From Symbiobacteriaceae bacterium (GTDB lineage Bacteria > Bacillota_E > Symbiobacteriia > Symbiobacteriales > Symbiobacteriaceae), in the NCBI GenBank assembly GCA_027356675.1, contig DAHVXO010000014.1:1-6514 (forward strand): a stretch of 6,514 nt of DNA, read 5' to 3'. Positions 1-4,833 of the stretch are shown here, one piece after another. The notes below the pieces were generated by a model that saw nothing but the letters and a program-made list of their open reading frames with translations, was not told the DNA's origin and ran no database searches. Made by a program: the position numbers and the translations under genes. Each line of letters starts with the position of its first letter. Positions within the stretch are counted from its first letter, which is position 1.

Positions 1-54
1 CTTGTCCGGCTCGATCTCCATGACGGCAGGCTGGGCCGAGACCACGTTGTTCAT
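1..54 (-). CDS. Unidentified protein, N-terminal fragment cut by the left edge
   Basis: Only 18 codons are visible, reading MNNVVSAQPAVMEIEPDK, with the rest of the gene beyond position 1. The fragment is called a gene because of what lies in front of it. The ATG at 54-52 follows a GGGGTGA Shine-Dalgarno sequence (67-61) at 6 nt spacing, and about 60 bp further upstream there is a near-consensus SigA promoter (113-141). The visible residues are polar, show no signal peptide or motif, and I do not recognise the family. It follows the Ddl-like ligase gene on the same strand after a 174 bp gap. Its own promoter and the stem-loop at 194-219 suggest it is transcribed independently of that gene. 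Confidence 0.72.
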   Translation of the reverse strand, partial: MNNVVSAQPAVMEIEPDK

Positions 55-60
55 ATACGC

Positions 61-67
61 TCACCCC
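61..67 (-). promoter_or_regulatory. Ribosome binding site of the left-edge gene
   Basis: On the minus strand the sequence is GGGGTGA, close to the Bacillota anti-Shine-Dalgarno complement GAGGTGA. It ends 6 nt before the ATG at 54. It supports the start call of a gene that is otherwise almost wholly outside the window. Confidence 0.65.
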
Positions 68-112
68 GTGCTTTCTCTCACGCAACCAGTATCACTTTTC
101 CTATCTATCATG

Positions 113-141
113 ATTATAGCCATAATGGAATAAATCGTCAA
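113..141 (-). promoter_or_regulatory. SigA-type promoter for the left-edge gene
   Basis: On the minus strand, a TTGACG -35 box (141-136) is followed by a 17 bp spacer and a perfect TATAAT -10 box (118-113). The region is markedly AT-rich against the GC-rich flanks. Initiation near position 106 would give a leader of about 50 nt before the ATG at 54. A 14 bp near-palindrome (113-126, ATTATAGCCATAAT on the plus strand, 12 of 14 symmetric) overlaps the -10 box, and a perfect ATCATGAT palindrome (107-114) abuts it. Either could be a repressor site, but AT-rich DNA produces such symmetry by chance. Confidence 0.8.
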
Positions 142-193
142 TACATTATATTGAAGAATTTGGCGAGATTGGATACTCTACGCCAAGCGAAGG

Positions 194-219
194 GCCGGAG
201 CAACGAACGTTGCGCCGGC
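194..219 (-). terminator. Stem-loop after the Ddl-like gene, probable terminator
   Basis: Arms at 194-205 and 208-219 form a 12 bp inverted repeat with one mismatch (GCCGGAGCAACG against CGTTGCGCCGGC). In RNA the innermost pairs would open to make the loop. It begins about 10 nt after the stop codon of the ligase gene. The minus-strand tail (CCCTTCGCTT) is only weakly U-rich, so it may be an inefficient terminator or an mRNA-stabilising 3' hairpin rather than a classic intrinsic terminator. Confidence 0.55.
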
Positions 220-228
220 TCCCAGGTC

Positions 229-1263
229 TCAATCTGCGGTCTCGGCCAGGCGTTGCCGCCGAATGGCGGCAGCGCGGTTTCGCGCCAACGCGGCCTCCAG
301 GATGCCGTTGACCAGGGCCTCGTAGCTCCAGCCGCCCTTCTCAGCCTGCCGGCAGAGATCGCTATATCCCGGCGAGAGTCCCGGCAGCGGGTTGACCTCC
401 AGAACGTACGGCACGCCATCGGTACCGAGGCGGATGTCCACGCGAACCACATCCACGCACCCTAACGCCCTGCAAGCGGCGATGGCCGCCCGTACCAGGG
501 TCGCCTCCAGCGCCGGATCCACCGGTGCCGGACAGAGGTAGTATTCCTCGGCGTCCCACTCCTGCTTAAAGTGGTATGAATAAATGCGCCCATGCTCCGC
601 CGGCACGACGGCGTAGTTGATCTCCGTGATCGGGAAAACCGTAGGATTCTCGTTGCCAACGAGCCCGACGGTGAACTCCCGGCCATCGATGAACTCCTCA
701 ACCAGGGCCGGTTCATGGTACATCTGGTGGATGTAGAGGACCCGCTCGATGAGCTCGGCGGGATTCCCCACCTTGGACTCGGGGGAAATACCCATGCTTG
801 AACCTTCGCAGGAGGGCTTCACAAAGAGCGGAAAGCGCAGACCGCTCCAGTCAACCGTCGCACCTGGCGCAAAGGTCCGGAACGCCGGGGTGGGTACCCC
901 GTGGAAGTAAAACAGCTTCTTGGCTGCTGACTTATCGAGGGCGACCGCAAGGGACAGAACGCCGGAGCCGGTGTAGGGGATGCCTAGCATCTCTAGCATA
1001 GCCGGGACGTGTGATTCACGGCTCGCACCGCGCAGGCCTTCGCAGATATTGAAGACGATATCCGGCTGGACCGCACGCAATTTGGTGTAGGCCTCCTCAT
1101 CGCCCTCGATCCAGACCACCTGATGCCCCACTGTAGCCAGGGCATTCGCCACCGCCGTGACAGTCTTCTCGCTGTCTAGCTCGGCGTGTACGTCTGGGGG
1201 CTCTCCTTCCTCAGGCGGGTCATACTTGCCCAGGTTAAACATGAGCCCCACTTTAAGTCCCAT
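229..1263 (-). CDS. ATP-grasp ligase of the D-alanine--D-alanine ligase-like family
   Basis: A 344-residue protein of the usual length for a Ddl-type cytoplasmic ligase, an enzyme class that joins a carboxylate to an amine through an acyl-phosphate using ATP and Mg2+. Residues 1-110 form the preATP-grasp part (GLMFNLG at 5-11, GIPYTGSGV at 94-102). The ATP-grasp core holds the phosphate-binding lysine and glycine-rich loop (KPSCEGSSMGIS, 149-160), the adenine-side VEEFIDGREF (188-197), and the metal ligands in RVDIRL (274-279) and LEVNPLPG (288-295), so D276, E289 and N291 are present. The fold and ATP chemistry look intact. However, the Ddl signatures for the two D-alanines are altered: no GGxSxE start, E75 in the usual HG position with extra residues (GASRESHVPA), and GYSDL (299-303) where Ddl has HSLVP. 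The substrate is therefore uncertain; it may be another amino acid or a dipeptide. The ATG at 1263 has GGAG only 3 nt upstream, but the protein begins as relatives do. It has its own promoter (1325-1352). Confidence 0.88.
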   Translation of the reverse strand: MGLKVGLMFNLGKYDPPEEGEPPDVHAELDSEKTVTAVANALATVGHQVVWIEGDEEAYTKLRAVQPDIVFNICEGLRGASRESHVPAMLEMLGIPYTGSGVLSLAVALDKSAAKKLFYFHGVPTPAFRTFAPGATVDWSGLRFPLFVKPSCEGSSMGISPESKVGNPAELIERVLYIHQMYHEPALVEEFIDGREFTVGLVGNENPTVFPITEINYAVVPAEHGRIYSYHFKQEWDAEEYYLCPAPVDPALEATLVRAAIAACRALGCVDVVRVDIRLGTDGVPYVLEVNPLPGLSPGYSDLCRQAEKGGWSYEALVNGILEAALARNRAAAIRRQRLAETAD

Positions 1264-1324
1264 GATCTCCGATCGCGACTCCCTTGCGATGGTTTAAAAA
1301 CTAACGGTAGCCAATGTTACCTTC

Positions 1325-1352
1325 ATGATAGCACCGCCGAAAAGACTGTCAA
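1325..1352 (-). promoter_or_regulatory. SigA-type promoter for the Ddl-like ligase gene
   Basis: On the minus strand, a perfect TTGACA -35 box (1352-1347) is followed by a 16 bp spacer and a TATCAT -10 box (1330-1325), one mismatch from consensus. The predicted start near 1318 leaves a leader of about 55 nt before the ATG at 1263. The -35 box lies between two copies of CCGAAAAGA (1337-1345 and 1370-1378), which could bind a regulator. Confidence 0.72.
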
Positions 1353-1360
1353 CGTAGAGG

Positions 1361-1389
1361 TAGACCGCACCGAAAAGATTTGTTAGGAT
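1361..1389 (+). promoter_or_regulatory. Possible extended -10 promoter for the EamA permease gene
   Basis: TAGACC (1361-1366, four of six matches to TTGACA) is followed by a 17 bp spacer and TAGGAT (1384-1389, four of six matches to TATAAT). TG at 1381-1382 gives the extended -10 pattern TGnTAGGAT. Initiation near 1396 would lie downstream of the ATG at 1393 and would favour the TTG start at 1435. The boxes are weak, so this is tentative. It overlaps the upstream flank of the divergent ligase promoter. Confidence 0.35.
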
Positions 1390-1420
1390 TTGATGAGTAC
1401 ACCATTCACCCCTGTTCTGC

Positions 1421-1425
1421 GGAGG
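1421..1425 (+). promoter_or_regulatory. Shine-Dalgarno sequence that favours the TTG start of the permease
   Basis: GGAGG lies 9 nt before an in-frame TTG at 1435. It is much stronger than the AGGA (1385-1388) that sits only 4 nt before the ATG at 1393. This is the main reason for placing the start at 1435. Confidence 0.55.
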
Positions 1426-1434
1426 AATAAACCG

Positions 1435-2361
1435 TTGCGCATTCGTACGTGGCAAGCCGACCTCCTCTTACTTGCAGTAACAGCCATCTGGGGTGCGACC
1501 TTTCCGGTCGTAAAAAGTGCCACCGATTTGAGCGGGGGCGGCGTACCGACCTACTGGTTCCTTGCAGCCCGGTTTACGCTGGCCGCGGTGCTGCTGGGCG
1601 CCTTTTTCTGGCGGCGGCTGCTGGCCTTGCGGTGGCAAACCTGGGCGGCGGGGGCGCTGGTAGGGCTCTTTCTCTTTGCCGGATATGCCTTTCAAACCTT
1701 CGGACTGGCCTACACCACCAGCGCCAAGGCCGGCTTTATCACCGGCCTCGGTGTGGTGTTGGTACCGGTGCTCTCGGTGATCTGGCTGCGACGAAAACCC
1801 GAGCCGGGCGCCCGGCTCGGCGTAGTAACCGCCACGGTGGGCTTGGCCTTGCTCTCCTTGAACGCCGACCTGACGCCCACATATGGGGACCTGCTCGTCT
1901 TCCTCTGTGCGGTGGGATTCGCCCTGCACATCACAGCGGTCAGCCGCTACTCCGGGCCACATGACCCGGTCGCCCTGACAGTGATTCAGATCGGTATGGC
2001 CGCCGTCTTCTCCTGGACACTGCACCTGGCGGACAAGGGCACACTGGGCCCTGGCGTGCCCGGCGTACAGTGGTGGGGCGGTCCGGCCAACGTGGTCGTC
2101 GCATGGCTGATTTGCGGCGTGTTGGCGACGGCTGTGGCCTTCTTGCTGCAGAATATGCTCCAGCCGTATACCACGCCAACACATACCGCCTTGATCTTCG
2201 CCGCTGAGCCGGTCTGGGCAGCCATCTTCTCTTACATCATCCTCGGTGAGGTACTCACCGTGCGTGGCTACGTGGGAGCCGGCCTGATCCTCCTGGGGAT
2301 GTTCCTGGCCGAGGTTCCCCTTGGCAAGCCCGCCGACCCTGCGACCCAGCCGGGCGATTAG
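1435..2361 (+). CDS. EamA/DMT-superfamily permease with ten membrane helices
   Basis: An integral membrane transporter of the drug/metabolite transporter superfamily, whose members mostly export amino acids, metabolites or drugs by an ion-coupled mechanism. With the TTG start it has 308 residues, the usual EamA length. Two EamA repeats of five helices each are visible. The first runs from ADLLLLAVTAIWGATF, close to the N-terminus, to about residue 143 and includes SAKAGFITGL before its fourth helix. The second begins near residue 150 and carries the typical AEPVWAAIFSYIILGE and GAGLILLGMFLAE stretches close to the C-terminus. Starting at ATG 1393 (322 residues) would add a short basic cytoplasmic tail; TTG 1435 is preferred because of its GGAGG site. 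TTG 1390 has no usable binding site. The substrate cannot be read from sequence. The gene is divergent from the Ddl-like ligase, which permits export of a ligase product, but nothing in the sequence proves that. It ends before a shared terminator. Confidence 0.9.
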   Translation: MRIRTWQADLLLLAVTAIWGATFPVVKSATDLSGGGVPTYWFLAARFTLAAVLLGAFFWRRLLALRWQTWAAGALVGLFLFAGYAFQTFGLAYTTSAKAGFITGLGVVLVPVLSVIWLRRKPEPGARLGVVTATVGLALLSLNADLTPTYGDLLVFLCAVGFALHITAVSRYSGPHDPVALTVIQIGMAAVFSWTLHLADKGTLGPGVPGVQWWGGPANVVVAWLICGVLATAVAFLLQNMLQPYTTPTHTALIFAAEPVWAAIFSYIILGEVLTVRGYVGAGLILLGMFLAEVPLGKPADPATQPGD

Positions 2362-2406
2362 CCGCCGTAGAACCTGATGCTTCACCCCTGTAGATACATA
2401 CGGAAA

Positions 2407-2433
2407 AACCCCTGGCAAGGTTCGCCAGGGGTT
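2407..2433. terminator. Bidirectional intrinsic terminator between convergent genes
   Basis: A perfect 10 bp stem (AACCCCTGGC at 2407-2416, GCCAGGGGTT at 2424-2433) with a 7 nt loop lies between the stops of the permease (2361) and the chemoreceptor (2451). On the plus strand it is followed by CATTTTAT. On the minus strand the 3' arm runs straight into a run of T (complement of the A tract at 2404-2408). It can serve both genes; the minus-strand side looks stronger. Confidence 0.88.
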
Positions 2434-2450
2434 CATTTTATGCCGAAGTG

Positions 2451-3986
2451 TTAGCGAAGTTTGAATTTGAATACGTGCCCCCGGAGGGTGGCTGACGTGG
2501 ACGACACTTGCTCCGCGCACGCCAGCATTTCGGAGACGGCAGTCTTCACCTGTACGGCCGAGGTGGCCATAGCCCCCGTGGATGTCTGGCTACCGCGGGC
2601 GCTCTCTGAGACCGCGGAGATCAGGTGCGCGACATTCTCCGCCGCGGTAAGCATCTGGTGGGAGGTGGCCGCGTTCTCTGCGGCGATCGCCGAAAGCTGC
2701 TCGGTGGTGGCGGCGACCTGCGTACTGGCGGCGTTGATCTCTTCCGAGGATGACGATATGGATTCCACCTGCCGCTGCGTCTCTGCGACGGCGGCGAGAA
2801 TCCGCTCCAGCGAAGTGCCCGCCTCTCGAGCCAGGGCGGCACCTTGCTGGACTTCCTGGGTGCCGGACTCCATGGTGCTCACCACAGCGGTTGCGCCGGT
2901 GCGGATATTCGCTACCCGCCCGCCAATGTCACTGGCTGCACGGCGGGACCGCTCGGCCAGGCGCCGTACCTCACCTGCCACCACAGCGAAGCCCCGACCG
3001 TGCTCGCCCACCCGGGCGGCCTCGATCGCAGCGTTCAGGGCCAGCAGGTCGGTCTGGTCGGCGATTTCGGAGATCAGTTCCAGGATTTCATCGACGTGGG
3101 CGAGGCTCTGGCTGAGCGCTTTGAGCTTTGCAGCGGCGTCCAGCACACGGGTCCGGACCCGATCCATGCCTTCATTTACGGCCTCGACGGTCTTGACCCC
3201 GTCATCGGCTGCGCTTCTGGTGTTGATGGCGGCCTCAGCCACCACGCCGGCACTCTGGGCAACCTGCTCGATGGCCTGGCTGACCTGCCTGATGATCATG
3301 GCGGCACCACTGACTTCCTGTGCCTGCGCCTCCGCAGTCACTGCCACCTGCTCAGCGGCCAGCCTCATCTCCTCAGTGGCCTTAGAGCCGGCAAGGGCCT
3401 TGGATACCTGTCCATCGGCGATTGCATGTACCTGGCCAATCTGCCGGGTGGAGGCATCGATCGCGGAGGCGGTCTCCATGGCATTCGCCTGCAACCGGCG
3501 CCCCGCGGCGTCCAAGTCCTGAACGACTGTGGACATTTCGCTGACCATCACCTGGATGCTGGCCGACATCTCGTTAAAAGACTGGGTAATCTGACCGACC
3601 TCGTCCCGGCTTTGAACCGGCACCGGCCCCTGGGAAAGATCGCCCTTGGCAATCAGGTCCATGGCCTTGCGCAGCCGCCAGAGCGGCTGAACGACGACCC
3701 AGGAAAAGAGGATGGCGGCCGCCAGGCAGATGATCAGCATCGGAATGCTGACCCAAAGGAGGCCCCGTACGATATCCGCATTCAGCGCCGCCATCTGGGC
3801 CGGTGAGACTCCAAGGATCGTCACCGCATGCATGACCCTGCCCCATACGACATAGACGCCGATTCCCAGCGGCACGACAGCCCAGGTCAGCAACGTTGCC
3901 GTGCTCCTGACGCCGAAACTCCATTGAAGCGGATTGAACCAGCGCATCTTAGCGGTAATCCTCCCCAAGGCGGCGATAAGTGCCAC
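2451..3986 (-). CDS. Methyl-accepting chemotaxis protein with a minimal external segment
   Basis: A 511-residue chemoreceptor that would signal through CheW/CheA to control motility or a related output. Two membrane helices lie at about 28-49 and 76-99, separated by only about 26 residues. A HAMP domain follows (about 97-152; [17 protein letters not shown], then [13 protein letters not shown]). A long coiled coil then runs to the C-terminus with the highly conserved hairpin tip at 310-340 ([27 protein letters not shown]), QTD replacing the commoner QTN. No Cache, 4HB or PAS domain is visible, so it probably senses something within or at the membrane, or through a partner. There is no C-terminal NWETF-type CheR tether; the protein ends FKFKLR. 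The GTG start at 3986 has AGGA 5 nt upstream. An ATG at 3947 (498 residues) with GGAGG 12 nt upstream is an alternative and leaves all domains intact. It is on the same strand as engB, 73 bp downstream. No clear SigA or SigD promoter was seen. Confidence 0.93.
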   Translation of the reverse strand: MALIAALGRITAKMRWFNPLQWSFGVRSTATLLTWAVVPLGIGVYVVWGRVMHAVTILGVSPAQMAALNADIVRGLLWVSIPMLIICLAAAILFSWVVVQPLWRLRKAMDLIAKGDLSQGPVPVQSRDEVGQITQSFNEMSASIQVMVSEMSTVVQDLDAAGRRLQANAMETASAIDASTRQIGQVHAIADGQVSKALAGSKATEEMRLAAEQVAVTAEAQAQEVSGAAMIIRQVSQAIEQVAQSAGVVAEAAINTRSAADDGVKTVEAVNEGMDRVRTRVLDAAAKLKALSQSLAHVDEILELISEIADQTDLLALNAAIEAARVGEHGRGFAVVAGEVRRLAERSRRAASDIGGRVANIRTGATAVVSTMESGTQEVQQGAALAREAGTSLERILAAVAETQRQVESISSSSEEINAASTQVAATTEQLSAIAAENAATSHQMLTAAENVAHLISAVSESARGSQTSTGAMATSAVQVKTAVSEMLACAEQVSSTSATLRGHVFKFKLR

Positions 3987-4003
3987 CTATTTCCTATTTA
4001 ACT

Positions 4004-4034
4004 CCATGGGACCCCCAGGTGGGAGGTCCCATGG
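4004..4034 (-). terminator. Strong stem-loop between engB and the chemoreceptor gene
   Basis: Arms CCATGGGACC (4004-4013) and GGTCCCATGG (4025-4034) form a perfect 10 bp stem, extended inward by CCC/GGG (4014-4016 with 4021-4023, one bulged A) to a 4 nt loop. A smaller stem (4050-4055 with 4063-4068, CCCGAA/TTCGGG) brackets the engB stop. Neither is followed by a T run on the minus strand, where the next bases are AGTTAAAT. It could end lon-engB transcription imperfectly, protect a processed 3' end, or act in the leader of the chemoreceptor mRNA, whose GTG start is 17 nt away. Confidence 0.5.
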
Positions 4035-4059
4035 CATGCTTTTCTGGCGCCCGAAATGC

Positions 4060-4755
4060 TTATTCGGGGTCTACAGATGCATTAATAGCTCTCAGTATCA
4101 TTGCCCACAATGGGTCCCGGCCGAGCCCTTCGTCGGCCGAGAAGACCACGACCTGGTCCGTCGGCAGACCGAGGTGCAGAGCGACCTCCTTCACATGAGC
4201 AGGGCGCTGGGGGCGGGGCACCTTGTCGGCCTTGGTCGCCACACAGAGGCGGGGCTTGTCATGGTGCACCAGCCACTCCCACATGGCCACGTCGTCCTTG
4301 CTGGGCGGGTGCCGCAAGTCGACGATCTGGATGACGCTGCGCAGGGTCTCGCGCCTCAGCAGATACTGGTCGATCAATTTCCGCCAGGCCATCCGCTGAC
4401 TCTCGGCAACACGCGCAAAGCCATACCCGGGCATATCGACGAAGTAGAAGGCCCCAGCCGCCTGCGCCGCCTCGAGCGCCGAACCACGGAGTGTAAAGCG
4501 ATCCCCGGCGCCCGCCGAAGCCTCGGGATCGCCAAACCGCGGCCGGCCCTCCGGCCAGATCCGATAGTAGTTGAGCGTCTGCGTCCGCCCCGGGGTGTTG
4601 GAGGTCCGAGCGAGCTTGTTCATGCGCAGCAGGCTGTTGATGAGAGACGATTTGCCCACGTTGGAGCGACCGGCGAGGGCGATCTCCGGGAGCCCATCGG
4701 TCGGAAACTGCCGGGGCGCCACGGCACTGAGAACGAACTCTGCAAACATGGCCAT
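4060..4755 (-). CDS. engB: Ribosome biogenesis GTP-binding protein EngB (YsxC)
   Basis: A TRAFAC-class GTPase that, in Bacillus, is needed for late assembly of the 50S ribosomal subunit. The protein has 231 residues from the chosen start. The G motifs are complete: G1 GRSNVGKS (29-36), G2 within TSNTPGRTQT (51-60), G3 DMPG (107-110, in VDMPGYGFA), G4 TKAD (174-177) and G5 SAD (206-208). The start at 4755 is chosen because AAGGAGG (4771-4765) lies 9 nt upstream and the product (MAMFAEFVLSAV...) aligns with the N-terminus of B. subtilis YsxC. The reading frame stays open to an ATG at 4806, but that codon sits inside a strong hairpin and would add 17 unusual residues. The odd feature is an insert of about 33 residues (about 67-102) between G2 and G3, rich in Ala, Gly and charged residues; the usual family size is about 195-210. 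It lies downstream of lon on the same strand, as in Bacillus lonA-ysxC, and is probably co-transcribed with it. Confidence 0.96.
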   Translation of the reverse strand: MAMFAEFVLSAVAPRQFPTDGLPEIALAGRSNVGKSSLINSLLRMNKLARTSNTPGRTQTLNYYRIWPEGRPRFGDPEASAGAGDRFTLRGSALEAAQAAGAFYFVDMPGYGFARVAESQRMAWRKLIDQYLLRRETLRSVIQIVDLRHPPSKDDVAMWEWLVHHDKPRLCVATKADKVPRPQRPAHVKEVALHLGLPTDQVVVFSADEGLGRDPLWAMILRAINASVDPE

Positions 4756-4764
4756 GCGGGCGGG

Positions 4765-4771
4765 CCTCCTT
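4765..4771 (-). promoter_or_regulatory. Shine-Dalgarno sequence that fixes the engB start
   Basis: AAGGAGG on the minus strand, a near-perfect anti-16S match, lies 9 nt before the ATG at 4755 and 15 nt before the next in-frame ATG at 4749. It selects 4755 over 4806, whose closest candidate site (GAGGGG) is buried in or next to a hairpin. Confidence 0.75.
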
Positions 4772-4791
4772 GGCATCCCCGGCATCAGGAA

Positions 4792-4814
4792 GGGCGCCGA
4801 ACGCATCGGCGCCC
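4792..4814 (-). terminator. Intercistronic stem-loop between lon and engB
   Basis: A perfect 9 bp GC-rich stem (GGGCGCCGA at 4792-4800, TCGGCGCCC at 4806-4814) with a 5 nt loop starts about 20 nt after the lon stop and ends 20 nt before the engB Shine-Dalgarno. The minus-strand tail is TTCCTGATG, so the U run is poor. It is more likely a partial terminator or a stabilising or processing hairpin that sets relative lon and engB levels than a full stop. Confidence 0.55.
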
Positions 4815-4833
4815 CTCGCAGACGTCAGGGGGA

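Noticed and set aside
151..465. Small plus-strand ORF, and an overlapping minus-strand ORF (138-452), at the end of the ligase gene
   Set aside because: Both cover the ligase 3' end and the stem-loop at 194-219, are Arg/Ala/Trp-rich, and show no family similarity.
1306..1321. Imperfect palindrome GGTAGCCAATGTTACC near the ligase transcription start
   Set aside because: Only the outer four bases and one inner pair are symmetric; too weak to call an operator.
1468..2520. 350-codon open frame on the minus strand opposite the permease
   Set aside because: Its product is Gly/Gln/Arg/His-rich with no recognisable domain, it overlaps the whole permease gene and crosses the terminator at 2407-2433. 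It is an antisense shadow of GC-rich coding sequence.
2461..3806. Long plus-strand frames (353 and 320 codons) opposite the chemoreceptor
   Set aside because: Low-complexity Ala/Ser/Arg-rich or Gly/Leu/His-rich products that mirror the repetitive coiled-coil coding sequence; no credible start signal or family.
3987..4110. Possible SigD (flagellar) promoter for the chemoreceptor
   Set aside because: No TAAA-N15-GCCGATAA-like pair with acceptable spacing was found upstream of the gene.
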